DNA of 64,000 nucleotides from Belnapia rosea (GCF_900101615.1 NZ_FMZX01000010.1:1-64000); one strand, 5' to 3'. Positions 9,578 through 18,731 are shown, counted from the stretch's first letter. Translations and numbers: made by a program. Notes: a model not told the origin generated them from the sequence alone.

Positions 9578-10324
9578 TCAGACGGGGCGGACGCCCCGCG
9601 TCACGGCCTGGTAGGTGGCGACGGCGAGCGTCGTCGGGTCGAAGGGCTTGGTGATGACGAAGGCGGGTTCCACCGCCTCGCCGGTCAACAGCCGTTCGGG
9701 ATAGGCGGTAACGAAGATCACCGGCGCCGTCAGGTCACGCAGGATACGCGCAACGGCATTGGCGCCATCTCCGCCGGCACCGAGGTTGATGTCCGCCAGC
9801 ACCAGGCCGGGGCGCTCCGCGCGGGCGATCTCGACGGCTTCCGTCTCCGTCGCCGCGATGCCGACCACGCTGTGGCCGCAGCGCTCCACCAGCTCCTGGA
9901 TGTCAAGCGCGATGATCGGCTCGTCCTCGATGATCAGCACACGGGCAGTAACGCCGGTGCGCAACCCGTCGCGCGCATGGCGCAATTCGGCCTCCGCCTG
10001 GGCGGGGGCGATGCGGCAGGCGGCCGCCGCGGCCGTCAGCGGCTGCTCCTCGAGCGCCGTCAGCAGCAGCAGCATCCGCTGCAGCAGCGACAGGCCGGCG
10101 GGATCGAGCCGCGGCTCCGTCTCGGCGGCACGGACGGCATCGCCGACAGCACCGTACATGATCGCCCTGGGCGAGATGCCTTCGGGGAATTGCTGTGCCA
10201 TCACCTGGCGCAGCGCATCCGCCACCATGGCATCGCCTTGGGCTTGGGTTCCGGTCAAAGCGCGGGCATAGCGCCGCGCATAAGGCAGAGCCTTGATCAT
10301 CCCCGCCCGGTCGATGGCACTCAT
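9578..10324 (-). CDS. phyR: PhyR: response regulator with sigma-factor-like domain (general stress response)
   Basis: 248 residues. The N-terminal half (about 1-125) resembles sigma regions 2 and 4 of EcfG but acts as a decoy. The C-terminal half is a receiver domain with phospho-acceptor Asp in VLADINLG, conserved VTAYPERLL and Lys in VITKPF. In this family phosphorylation exposes the sigma-like domain, which binds NepR and frees EcfG. I chose ATG 10324 (AGGATGAG upstream); an in-frame GTG lies at 10342. It is divergent from two ECF sigma genes and the nepR gene that follows them, completing the partner-switch module. Confidence 0.93.
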   Translation of the reverse strand: MSAIDRAGMIKALPYARRYARALTGTQAQGDAMVADALRQVMAQQFPEGISPRAIMYGAVGDAVRAAETEPRLDPAGLSLLQRMLLLLTALEEQPLTAAAAACRIAPAQAEAELRHARDGLRTGVTARVLIIEDEPIIALDIQELVERCGHSVVGIAATETEAVEIARAERPGLVLADINLGAGGDGANAVARILRDLTAPVIFVTAYPERLLTGEAVEPAFVITKPFDPTTLAVATYQAVTRGVRPV

Positions 10325-10393
10325 GCCGTTCTCATCCTGCACAGGCGAAGGACATCCTTACCGCACTCCTGTGGGGGTGATATTGAGCATGTC

Positions 10394-10912
10394 GTGACCG
10401 AACAAGCCATGGATCGCGGGTTGCGCACGGCGCTCGCGCAATTGTTGCCCGATCTCCGAGCTTTTGCCCGGTATCTGACGGGCTCCCGCACCGAGGCGGA
10501 TGATCTCGTGCAGGAAGCGGTCCTGCGTACCCTGCGCTCCCTCGACGGCCGTTCGGAGGGTGTCGACCTCCGCGCCTGGTGCCTGGCCGTCATCCGCAAC
10601 ACCTTCCATGAGCAGCTCCGCTCGCGCCGCCGCGAACAGCGCCTGGCTGAGGTTATGCCAGAGGACCAGGAGGCACCCGCCGAGCAGGAAGTGCCCGGCC
10701 GGATACGCGATCTGACGCGGGCCTTGCGCGAATTGCCGCCGCTGCTGCGCGAAGCGGTGATCCTTGTCGGCGCGCAAGGGCTGTCGCATCAGGAAGCCGC
10801 AGACATCTGCGCGGTGCCGCTCGGCACCATGAAGGCCCGTGTCTCCCGCGCAAGGCGGCTGCTGGCCGAGGCGCTCGACAAGCCACCACCTCCCGATCCT
10901 GTGATGACCTGA
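10394..10912 (+). CDS. ECF sigma factor, EcfG-like (first of two)
   Basis: A 172-residue sigma factor with only regions 2 and 4. Region 2 is LLPDLRAFARYLTGSRTEADDLVQEAVLR; region 4 is LPPLLREAVILVGAQGLSHQEAADIC followed by GTMKARVSRARRLL. The VILVGAQGLSHQEAADIC stretch is close to classic EcfG (ECF15). The start is uncertain: GTG 10394 is in frame, ATG 10409 gives a slightly shorter protein, and neither has a strong ribosome binding site. It is divergent from phyR, only about 70 bp apart, and upstream of a second ECF sigma gene and nepR. Confidence 0.85.
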   Translation: MTEQAMDRGLRTALAQLLPDLRAFARYLTGSRTEADDLVQEAVLRTLRSLDGRSEGVDLRAWCLAVIRNTFHEQLRSRRREQRLAEVMPEDQEAPAEQEVPGRIRDLTRALRELPPLLREAVILVGAQGLSHQEAADICAVPLGTMKARVSRARRLLAEALDKPPPPDPVMT

Positions 10913-10984
10913 CGCGTGCGTGATGCATCCCTTCCTCCCTGCCGGTCACTCCTCATCAGACGAAGCAAGGGGACACCGGACACC

Positions 10985-11593
10985 ATGGACGGATTTACCG
11001 ACGCCACCGCGAAGCCGACCCACGCTGTCAGCACCGCTGCCGAATTCCATGGCCAGCTCGTTGCCTTGCTGCCGAAGCTGCGTGTGCAGGCCCTGGCGTT
11101 GACGCGGAACCGTGCCGCCGCCGAGGACCTGGTGCAGGACGCCGTTGCCAATGCGCTGGCCGCCAAGGACAGCTTCACCCCGGGCACCAATTTCGCCGCC
11201 TGGATGCATCGCATCCTGCGCAACCGCTTCATCAGCACGCTCCGCAAGCAGCGCGAGACGACGGATATCGAGGATCTGCCGATGTCCGCCTTCGCCGTCA
11301 GCGGCGCGCATGAGGACCGGCTGGTGCTGAAGGAGCTCAGCCGCGCCCTTGGCAAGCTGCCCGCCGACCAGCGCGAGGCGCTGTTCATGGTGGTGCTGCA
11401 GGGCCTCTCCTATGAGGAGGTCGCCCAGGCTACCGGTTGCGCCGTCGGCACCGCCAAGAGCCGCGTCTTCCGGGCCCGTCGCCAGCTCCAGGCCTGGCTG
11501 ATGGGTGAGGAGCAGCCGGCTGCCGAGCTGCGGACCGGAACGCAGCGGAGCCGGACCGATACGGTCGTTGGCGAAAACCGCTCTGTGGTCTAG
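10985..11593 (+). CDS. ECF sigma factor, EcfG-type (second of two)
   Basis: A 202-residue ECF sigma factor. Region 2 is LLPKLRVQALALTRNRAAAEDLVQDAVANAL with FAAWMHRILRNRFIS. Region 4 is LGKLPADQREALFMVVLQGLSYEEVAQATGCAVGTAKSRVFRARRQL. The C-terminal tail (about 175-202) is polar and probably disordered. AAGGGG precedes ATG 10985. It lies 72 bp after the first sigma gene and 6 bp before the nepR frame, so it is the more likely NepR-coupled EcfG. Two different sigma genes in one phyR/nepR locus is unusual. Confidence 0.87.
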   Translation: MDGFTDATAKPTHAVSTAAEFHGQLVALLPKLRVQALALTRNRAAAEDLVQDAVANALAAKDSFTPGTNFAAWMHRILRNRFISTLRKQRETTDIEDLPMSAFAVSGAHEDRLVLKELSRALGKLPADQREALFMVVLQGLSYEEVAQATGCAVGTAKSRVFRARRQLQAWLMGEEQPAAELRTGTQRSRTDTVVGENRSVV

Positions 11594-11599
11594 TGTAAC

Positions 11600-11863
11600 A
11601 TGACACGGAGTGGGGCGGCGATCCTGGAAAGGCCCGTCGCCAGCCCGTCCTTGGCGGCCGGGATGATGGGCAAGACCGAAAAGAAACGCGCGAACACCCC
11701 GGCGAAGCCCGGTATCGAGCAGGAGGGCGAGGAGGTGGACCAGGCCTTCGATGTCTGGCTGCGGCGTGGGCTGCACCAGCTCTACGACACGGTCGCGCGC
11801 GAGCCGATTCCGGAGGATTTGCTCCGCCTGATCGAGGAAGACCGCGCCTCCGAGAAGAAGTAG
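11600..11863 (+). CDS. nepR: NepR-type anti-sigma factor
   Basis: Up to 87 residues; the only recognisable part is the C-terminal two-helix signature LRRGLHQLYDTVAREPIPEDLLRLIEED, matching NepR (L..LYD.V..EPIPD.L..L). NepR holds EcfG inactive until phosphorylated PhyR captures it. The start is unclear: ATG 11600 lacks a ribosome binding site, and ATG 11663 or 11666 would give a 65-66-residue protein nearer the usual NepR size. The gene usually precedes ecfG; here it follows two sigma genes. A strong bidirectional terminator follows. Confidence 0.85.
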   Translation: MTRSGAAILERPVASPSLAAGMMGKTEKKRANTPAKPGIEQEGEEVDQAFDVWLRRGLHQLYDTVAREPIPEDLLRLIEEDRASEKK

Positions 11864-11881
11864 CGCCCTCGCCGGCGCCAT

Positions 11882-11919
11882 GAAAAAGAGCCCTGGCCGG
11901 CTGGCCAGGGCTCTTTTTC
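11882..11919. terminator. bidirectional rho-independent terminator between nepR and leuA
   Basis: A perfect 17-bp inverted repeat, GAAAAAGAGCCCTGGCC with its complement, separated by GGCT. It has a U-tract on both strands, so it can end nepR transcription (plus) and leuA transcription (minus). Confidence 0.95.
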
Positions 11920-11977
11920 GTGATCGAAGCCGGCTGCCACGGGGACTGCGCCCGGGGGCGCAGTCTCCGGCGCCTCC

Positions 11978-13567
11978 TCAGGCGGAAAGCGCCGACTGGA
12001 TCTCTGCCGGAGCTGTGCGCTCGCGCTTCACCAGCAGCTTGTTCAGCGCATGGACATAGGCACGGGCCGAGGCGACGATGGTATCGGTATCGGCACCCTG
12101 GCCATCGACCAGCTTGCCATCCTCCTCCAGCCGCACCGTTACCCGGGCCTGGGCATCGGTGCCGCCGGTGACGCTCTGCACGGCATAGAGCTTCAGCGCC
12201 ACCTCATGCGGGAAGGCCTGGCGGATGGCGTTGAAGGTCGCGTCCACCGCGCCGTCGCCGCTCGCCATGCCGTCGCGGTGCTCGCCATCGACCTCGAGCG
12301 CGAGGGTCGCCATCGGCTTGGTGCCGAGACCGGTGGCGACCGTCAGTGCCAGCAGCTTCACCCGGTCATTGGCGCGCACCACCTCGTCATCGACGAGCGC
12401 CACGACGTCCTCGTCGTATACGACCTTCTTGCGGTCGGCGAGATCCTTGAAGCGCCGGAAGGCATCGTTCAGCTGGTTGTCGCCGACGGTATAGCCAAGC
12501 GCGGACAGCTTGTCGCGGAAGGCGGCCCGGCCGGAATGCTTGCCCAGCACCAGGCTGTTCTTGGTCCAGCCAACGCTTTCCGGCGTCATGATCTCGTAGG
12601 TCGAGGCGTCCTTCAGCACGCCGTCCTGATGGATGCCGCTTTCATGCGCGAAGGCGTTGCGGCCGACGATCGCCTTGTTCGGCTGCACGTCGAAGCCGGT
12701 GATGGTCGCCAGCAGCTTGCTGGTCTTCAGCAGCTTCTGGCTGACGATGTTGTTCGTGTAGGGCAGCGCGTCACGCCGGGTGCGCAGCGCCATCGCCACC
12801 TCCTCGAGCGAGGCATTGCCGGCACGCTCGCCGATGCCGTTGATCGTGCTCTCGATCTGCCGCACGCCGGCCTGGATGGCGGCGACGGTATTGGCGACAG
12901 CCATGCCGAGGTCATTGTGGTTATGCGCGGAGAGGATGACCTTCTCGATCCCCGGCACGCGGTTGCGCAGGTCGCGGAAGATCCGCGCCATGTCTTCCGG
13001 CATAGAATAGCCGACGGTGTCGGGGATGTTGATGGTGGTCGCACCCGCCTTGATCGCCGCCTCGACGCAGCGGCAGAGGAAGTCGGGGTCGGAGCGGCTG
13101 CCATCCTCGGCCGACCACTCGACATCGTCGCTGTGCTGGCGGCCAAGGGCAACGCTGCTCGTCGTCAGGTCCAGCACCTCCTCCGGCGACATGCGCAGTT
13201 TGACGCGCATGTGCAGCTCGGAGGTGGCGAGGACGATATGGATACGCTTGCGGGCGGCGGGCTTCAGCGCCTCGGCGCTACGCAGGATATCGGCCGGGTT
13301 GGCACGGCCAAGGCTGGCAACCACCGGCCCGTCCTTGGCGAATTTCCGCGCGATCGACTGCACGCTTTCGAAATCGCCTGGGGAGGCAATGGCAAAGCCG
13401 GCCTCGATGACATCGACGCCAAGCTCGGCCAGCGCCTCCGCCATGCGCAGCTTCTCCTCCAGATTCATGGAGAAGCCGGGGGATTGCTCGCCATCCCGCA
13501 GCGTGGTGTCGAAGAAGATGATGCGGTTGTCGTCCAGCGTGCCGAAGCTGGGATGATGAATGGCCAT
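11978..13567 (-). CDS. leuA: 2-isopropylmalate synthase
   Basis: A 529-residue LeuA catalysing acetyl-CoA + 2-ketoisovalerate to 2-isopropylmalate, the first committed step of leucine synthesis. The TIM-barrel N-terminus shows FFDTTLRDGEQSPG, the metal-binding HNHND and the NGIGERAGNASLEE signature. The last about 130 residues are the LeuA allosteric (leucine-binding) domain. I chose ATG 13567, preceded by AAGGA at about 9 bp, rather than the extended frame to 13630. A leucine-rich leader ORF and a hairpin lie just upstream, suggesting leucine-dependent control. Confidence 0.97.
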   Translation of the reverse strand: MAIHHPSFGTLDDNRIIFFDTTLRDGEQSPGFSMNLEEKLRMAEALAELGVDVIEAGFAIASPGDFESVQSIARKFAKDGPVVASLGRANPADILRSAEALKPAARKRIHIVLATSELHMRVKLRMSPEEVLDLTTSSVALGRQHSDDVEWSAEDGSRSDPDFLCRCVEAAIKAGATTINIPDTVGYSMPEDMARIFRDLRNRVPGIEKVILSAHNHNDLGMAVANTVAAIQAGVRQIESTINGIGERAGNASLEEVAMALRTRRDALPYTNNIVSQKLLKTSKLLATITGFDVQPNKAIVGRNAFAHESGIHQDGVLKDASTYEIMTPESVGWTKNSLVLGKHSGRAAFRDKLSALGYTVGDNQLNDAFRRFKDLADRKKVVYDEDVVALVDDEVVRANDRVKLLALTVATGLGTKPMATLALEVDGEHRDGMASGDGAVDATFNAIRQAFPHEVALKLYAVQSVTGGTDAQARVTVRLEEDGKLVDGQGADTDTIVASARAYVHALNKLLVKRERTAPAEIQSALSA

Positions 13568-13640
13568 GGACTTGTTTCCTTCGTGCTCGCGCAGCCTCTC
13601 GCTCAGTTTCCCCTGAGCGATGCCGGCCATCAGCCGAGCG
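13568..13640 (-). promoter_or_regulatory. leuA leader region: hairpin and sequestrable ribosome binding site
   Basis: Between the leader peptide stop and leuA lies a perfect hairpin, CGCTCAG-GGGAAA-CTGAGCG (13600-13619), and the leuA ribosome binding site CGAAGGA (13577-13583). That site is exactly complementary over 7 nt to TCCTTCG (13663-13669) inside the leader peptide's Leu codons. No U-tract follows the hairpin, so translational control is more likely than termination. The pairing is seen in the sequence; the mechanism is inferred. Confidence 0.55.
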
Positions 13641-13745
13641 TCACGCCCAGGGGCGAGTAAGTCGAAGGAGGAGGCCGAGGGACAGGCGCGCGCAGCCAGC
13701 GGCGGAGCCGCGGATCAAACCGGTACGGGTGGCGCGCAGGATCAT
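13641..13745 (-). CDS. leucine-rich leader peptide of leuA
   Basis: An ATG at 13745 opens a 34-codon frame ending in TGA at 13641-13643. It begins MILRATRTG and has near its end the run LSLGLLLRL (six Leu in nine residues), then TRPWA. Such Leu clusters are the hallmark of leucine attenuator leaders. No ribosome binding site precedes it, but a promoter-like pair at 13755-13783 would start the transcript only a few bases before the ATG, so it may be translated leaderless. The frame is blocked by an in-frame TAG just upstream. The product itself is probably unimportant; ribosome position should report leucyl-tRNA supply. Confidence 0.65.
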   Translation of the reverse strand: MILRATRTGLIRGSAAGCARLSLGLLLRLTRPWA

Positions 13746-13754
13746 GTGACTTGA

Positions 13755-13783
13755 AGACTAGCGCCCGCCCTCGGATGCGGCAA
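13755..13783 (-). promoter_or_regulatory. candidate sigma-70 promoter of the leuA leader transcript
   Basis: Minus strand: TTGCCG (13778-13783), 17-bp spacer, TAGTCT (13755-13760). The expected start point is within about 2-4 bases of the leader ATG at 13745. The -10 is a weak match (first, second and last bases of TATAAT). Confidence 0.4.
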
Positions 13784-13844
13784 GGGCCTTGGCGCGGGCC
13801 GGGGATGGTTTCACCATCGCGCCAGTATTGGGAGGAACCGACGA

Positions 13845-14810
13845 ATGCCGCATCGCATCCTGCTCTGCCGTACCTTGCATCCCGCCGGCATGGCGGTGCT
13901 GGCGGAGCGCAAGGACCTCGACATCGTTGCGCTGCATGACCCGCCGGTCGAGCAATTCCACCAGCACCTGTCCTCGGCCGATGCCGTGCTCTGCTGGCTG
14001 GAGCGGGTGGACCGGGCGGCGCTGGCGGCGGCGCCGCGGCTGAAGGTCGTCTCCCGCTATGGCGTCGGCTTCGACACGGTCGACATCGCCGCCTGCACCG
14101 AGCGGGATATCCCGGTGATGGTGGTGAACGGCACGAACGACCTCAGCGTCGCCGAGCATGCGATGATGCTGATGCTGGCCGTCGCCCGGCGCGTGCTGGA
14201 CAATGACCAGATCGTCAAGGCCGGCGGCTGGTGGGCCAAGGATGGGCCAGGCATGGTCGACCTCGCCGGGCGCTCCGTCTTGGTGGTGGGCTATGGCCGC
14301 ATCGGCAGCCGCGTCGCCCGCTACTGCCGCGCCTTCCAGATGAAGGTCATGGTGATGGACCCCGGCTTCCACCCGGCCCGCATCGCCGCCGACGGCTTCA
14401 CCCCGATCCGCGATCTGCGTGCCGGGCTCGCCGAGGCGGATGTGGTGACGCTGCACTGTCCGCTCTCGCCCGCCACCCATCACCTGATGGACACGGCCGC
14501 CTTCGCCGCCCTGCGCCCGGGCGCCATCCTGGTGAACACCGCCCGCGGCCCGATCGTGGAGGAAGCCGCCCTGGTCTCCGCGCTGCAGTCCGGCCGCTTG
14601 CAGGGCGCCGGGCTTGATGTGCTGGAGGTGGAGCCCTCGACCGCCACCAACCCGCTCTATGCGATGCCCAATGTCGTGGTCAGTCCGCATAACGCGGCGA
14701 GCACGGAGGAGGGCTTGGCCCGCATGGCACGGCAGGCGGCGCGCAACATCCTCGATGTGCTGGACGGCAAGCGGGACCCCGCCTTCATGGTGAATGGCGA
14801 CATCGCCTGA
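13845..14810 (+). CDS. D-isomer-specific 2-hydroxyacid dehydrogenase
   Basis: A 321-residue NAD(P)-dependent dehydrogenase of the phosphoglycerate/glycerate dehydrogenase type. It has the Rossmann motif VVGYGRIGSRVA, catalytic Arg in VNTARGPIVEE, and the active-site His in VVSPHNAAS. GGGAGGAA precedes the ATG. It is divergent from the leuA leader and is followed after 14 bp by a small cupin, so the two probably form a transcript. It lacks the extra ACT and ASB domains of long SerA, so it is more likely a short hydroxypyruvate/glyoxylate-type enzyme. Substrate cannot be read from sequence. Confidence 0.88.
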   Translation: MPHRILLCRTLHPAGMAVLAERKDLDIVALHDPPVEQFHQHLSSADAVLCWLERVDRAALAAAPRLKVVSRYGVGFDTVDIAACTERDIPVMVVNGTNDLSVAEHAMMLMLAVARRVLDNDQIVKAGGWWAKDGPGMVDLAGRSVLVVGYGRIGSRVARYCRAFQMKVMVMDPGFHPARIAADGFTPIRDLRAGLAEADVVTLHCPLSPATHHLMDTAAFAALRPGAILVNTARGPIVEEAALVSALQSGRLQGAGLDVLEVEPSTATNPLYAMPNVVVSPHNAASTEEGLARMARQAARNILDVLDGKRDPAFMVNGDIA

Positions 14811-14824
14811 TACAGGAGCCGAGC

Positions 14825-15100
14825 ATGGACCCGAGAGAGTTCGCCGCCTTCCTCACGGCGGAGGGCTTCGCCCCGGCGATACCCCGCAGCCTCGCCCCCG
14901 GCCAGCCGGTGCCGGAGCATACCCATCCCTTCGACGCCAAGATCTTGGTCACCGCCGGCGCCTTCACCCTCACGCGAGGCGGCATCGCCACGCGGCATGG
15001 GCCGGGCGACCTCTTCAGCGTCCCGGCGGGTGAGCCCCATGCCGAACTGGCAGGGCCGAAGGGGGCCGAATACCTCGCCGGCCGCCGCCACAAGGGCTGA
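14825..15100 (+). CDS. small cupin-domain protein
   Basis: A 91-residue single-domain cupin. Metal-ligand motifs are PGQPVPEHTHPFDAKILVTAG (His-x-His plus Asp/Lys in place of part of the usual Gx5HxHx3,4Ex6G box) and GDLFSVPAGEPHAE. It is probably a metal-binding beta-barrel enzyme or sensor associated with the preceding dehydrogenase, 14 bp upstream. It converges with the Bug gene, 3 bp apart. Function is unknown. Confidence 0.75.
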   Translation: MDPREFAAFLTAEGFAPAIPRSLAPGQPVPEHTHPFDAKILVTAGAFTLTRGGIATRHGPGDLFSVPAGEPHAELAGPKGAEYLAGRRHKG

Positions 15101-15103
15101 GGC

Positions 15104-16087
15104 TCAGCTCTCCTCCGGCCGGAAGCCGCTTTCGGCGATGATCGGGCCCCATTTTTCGTAATCGGCCCGGAAGCGGCGGGTGAAGTCGGCGATGGAGAGC
15201 GGGGAGGGCCGCATCTCCAGCCGAGCGATCGCCTCGCGGTAGTCCGGCGTGGCGATCGCCTCGATGGCGGCGCGATGCAGCGCCTCCTGTACCGCGGTGG
15301 GCGTCCGGGCGGGGAGGAAGAGGCCGAACCATTCGCTGCCGGTGAGCTGCGGATAGCCCTGCTCGGCGAAGGTCGGCACATCCGGAAAGCGCGGCAGCCG
15401 CTGCTCGGAGGAGACACCAGCAACCCGCACCGGCCCGCCCGGCGTCGCCGCATGCGGCGCCAGATCGACCATCGGATGGTAGCTGGCGGCGAGCCTTCCG
15501 CCGATCAGGTCCTGGATGGCCGGCGCGCTGCCGCGATAGGGGATATGCGTCATGGAGAGGCCGGTCGCCTTCGCCACCTGCACCCCGAGGAAATGCAGCA
15601 TGCTGCCGGCAGCCGCGCTGCTGTAGGGAATCTCGCTTTTCCCCGCCGCCCATTCCTTGAAGGCGGAGAGCGTGCCGACGCTATTGGCCATCGGCCCGAC
15701 ACCCATGCCGAAGGTGAACTCCCCTGCCGGCGTCACCGGCAGCAGGTCGGTGAAGGGATCGTAGCGCAGGGTCGCCGGACGATAGAGATGCGGGAAGATC
15801 ACCAGCATGCTCGCCGCCGTCAGCAGGATGGTGTTGCCGTCCGGTTCCGCCGCCTTCACCGCCTCCACCGCCAACCGCCCGGCGGCGCCGACGCGGTTTT
15901 CGACGATGACGTTCTGCGCATAGCTGCCACGCAGCCGCTCGGCGATCAGCCGTGCGGTGGTATCCGCGCTGCCGCCGGCCGGGAAGCCGACGATGACGCG
16001 GGCGGTGCCGCGGGATGGCTGCGCCAGCGCGGGCGCGGCCAGGGCAGCGAAGCCGAGGCCGAGTGCGGTGCGGCGGTGGATCCTCAT
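15104..16087 (-). CDS. Bug-family (tripartite tricarboxylate) solute-binding protein
   Basis: A 327-residue periplasmic binding protein. The signal peptide is MRIHRRTALGLGFAALAAPALAQ; the mature part has VIVGFPAGGSADTTARLIAERL, VENRVGAAGRLA, PYSSAAAGSMLHFLG and PYRGSAPAIQDLIGG. These are typical of the Bug/TctC family that captures organic acids. No TctA/TctB membrane partners lie nearby, as is common for the many orphan Bug genes of Acetobacteraceae and Burkholderiales. ATG 16087 was chosen because the signal peptide starts there. It is the last gene behind the PuuE-like deacetylase. Confidence 0.92.
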   Translation of the reverse strand: MRIHRRTALGLGFAALAAPALAQPSRGTARVIVGFPAGGSADTTARLIAERLRGSYAQNVIVENRVGAAGRLAVEAVKAAEPDGNTILLTAASMLVIFPHLYRPATLRYDPFTDLLPVTPAGEFTFGMGVGPMANSVGTLSAFKEWAAGKSEIPYSSAAAGSMLHFLGVQVAKATGLSMTHIPYRGSAPAIQDLIGGRLAASYHPMVDLAPHAATPGGPVRVAGVSSEQRLPRFPDVPTFAEQGYPQLTGSEWFGLFLPARTPTAVQEALHRAAIEAIATPDYREAIARLEMRPSPLSIADFTRRFRADYEKWGPIIAESGFRPEES

Positions 16088-16106
16088 GACGTGTCCTCGT
16101 GGATTC

Positions 16107-17012
16107 TTATGGTGGGTATTGCGCCAGCCAATGGCGGGCGATCTCGGCGCGGCGGCAGACCCAGACATCCTGGTGCCGCGCGACATGGTCGAGGAAGCGC
16201 TCCAGCGCCGCGGCGCGGCCCGGGCGGCCGGCGAGGCGGCAATGCAGCCCAACCGACATCATCCGCCCGCCCTCGCGGTGCAGCATGTCGAAACTGTCGG
16301 TCAGGTGCTGGGTGAAGCCGCTATTCGCGGTGAAGCCCGGCGGCACCGCGAATTTCATGTCGTTGTTGTCGAGCGTGTAGGGGATGACGAGCAGCGGCCT
16401 CCCTGCCACCTGCACGGTATAGGGCAGGTCATCGGCATAGCTGTCGCTGTCGTAGAGGAAGCCGCCATGCTCGGCGACCAGCCGCCGGGTGCGGAGGCTG
16501 ATGCGGCCGGTATACCACCCGACGGGCCTCGTGCCCGTGGTGCGCTCGATCACCTCGACGCAGCGGGCGATATGGTCGCGCTCCACATGCTCCGGCACGC
16601 GGCGATAGTCGATCCAGCGCCAGCCATGACTCGCGACCTCATGGCCCGCTTCGGCGAAGGCGCGCCCGGCCTCCGGGTGCAGCTCCAGCGCCCGGCCGAC
16701 GGCATAAATGGTGAGAGGCAGGTTCCGTTCGCGGAAGAGGCGCAGGATGCGCCAGAGGCCGGCACGGGCGCCGTAGTCGAACTGGCTCTCGGTGGAGAGG
16801 TCCCGCTCCGGCCGCGGCGTGCCGCCAGGGACCTCGTGCAGATAGAGCTCGCTGCCCGTATCGTCGTTGAGGACGGTGTTCTCCGCGCCCTCCTCGTAAT
16901 TCAGCACGAAGGAGAGGGCGAGGCGGGCGCCGCCGGGCCAGCGCGGGTCCGGCGGATTGGGGCCGTAGCCGTGAAAATCGCGGGGATGCTCGGTGTTGGA
17001 GGCGAGGATCAT
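16107..17012 (-). CDS. polysaccharide-deacetylase-family protein, PuuE allantoinase-like
   Basis: A 301-residue NodB-fold protein without a signal peptide. YGPNPPDPRWPGGARLALSFVLNYEEGAE, EVASHGWRW and SDSYADDLPY are characteristic of the cofactor-free allantoinase PuuE, which hydrolyses allantoin in purine breakdown. The fold is secure; allantoin as substrate is inferred from these conserved stretches. It lies between ilvC (72 bp) and a Bug protein (19 bp) on one strand, with no other ureide genes in the window, so it may act on another cyclic amide. Confidence 0.8.
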   Translation of the reverse strand: MILASNTEHPRDFHGYGPNPPDPRWPGGARLALSFVLNYEEGAENTVLNDDTGSELYLHEVPGGTPRPERDLSTESQFDYGARAGLWRILRLFRERNLPLTIYAVGRALELHPEAGRAFAEAGHEVASHGWRWIDYRRVPEHVERDHIARCVEVIERTTGTRPVGWYTGRISLRTRRLVAEHGGFLYDSDSYADDLPYTVQVAGRPLLVIPYTLDNNDMKFAVPPGFTANSGFTQHLTDSFDMLHREGGRMMSVGLHCRLAGRPGRAAALERFLDHVARHQDVWVCRRAEIARHWLAQYPP

Positions 17013-17084
17013 ACCGGAAGTGTGGCCCGGCCTCCCCTCGCCCCGCAATCCTTTCCGGCCGTGACGGCCGGACCCTGCCTGGCC

Positions 17085-18137
<1,053 letters not shown>

Positions 18138-18662
18138 TCAGGCCTCGAAGCCGCCCGGGCCACGGGCGATGGCGACGACGCCGGTGCGCGACACCTCGGC
18201 GAGGCCGATGGGCCGCATCAAAGCGATGAAGGCATCGAGCTTCTCGCCCGCCCCCGTCATCTCGAAGACGAAGCTCTCGATGGTCGCATCCACCACGCGG
18301 GCACGGAAGGCATCCGCCAGCCGCAGCGCCTCCATCCGCGCCTCGCCCTTGCCGACGACCTTGATGAGCGCCAGCTCGCGGGCGAGATGCGGGCCCTCCA
18401 GCGTCAGGTCGCTCACCTTGTGCACCGGCACCAGCCGGTCGAGCTGCGCCTTGATCTGCTCGATCACCATGTCGGTGCCCGAGGTGACGATGGTGATGCG
18501 CGACAGGCGCCGGTCGGCATCGACCGAGGCGACGGTCAGGCTCTCGATATTGTAGCCGCGGCCGGAGAAGAGGCCGACGACACGCGCCAGGATGCCGGCC
18601 TCGTTCTCGACGAGCACGGCGATGGTGGCGTTGCGCAGCGTGGTTTCCAGGGAATCAGGCAT
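18138..18662 (-). CDS. ilvN: acetolactate synthase regulatory (small) subunit
   Basis: 174 residues with an N-terminal ACT domain (ATIAVLVENEAGILARVVGLFSGRGYNIESL) that binds valine for feedback control, and the C-terminal IlvN/IlvH domain (about 85-170). It activates and regulates the IlvB catalytic subunit. It sits 69 bp downstream of ilvB and 36 bp upstream of ilvC. The length matches long IlvH-type small subunits. Confidence 0.97.
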   Translation of the reverse strand: MPDSLETTLRNATIAVLVENEAGILARVVGLFSGRGYNIESLTVASVDADRRLSRITIVTSGTDMVIEQIKAQLDRLVPVHKVSDLTLEGPHLARELALIKVVGKGEARMEALRLADAFRARVVDATIESFVFEMTGAGEKLDAFIALMRPIGLAEVSRTGVVAIARGPGGFEA

Positions 18663-18731
18663 CGGTCAGCCAAGGGCAGGAGGGCGCGCGGGGCGTAGCC
18701 GCCCCGTGGAGAATCGGCAAGTGCGGAACGG

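Noticed and set aside
10335-10380. CACAGG...CCTGTG inverted repeat between phyR and the first sigma gene as an operator
   Set aside because: Six-base arms at this GC content and spacing are expected by chance.
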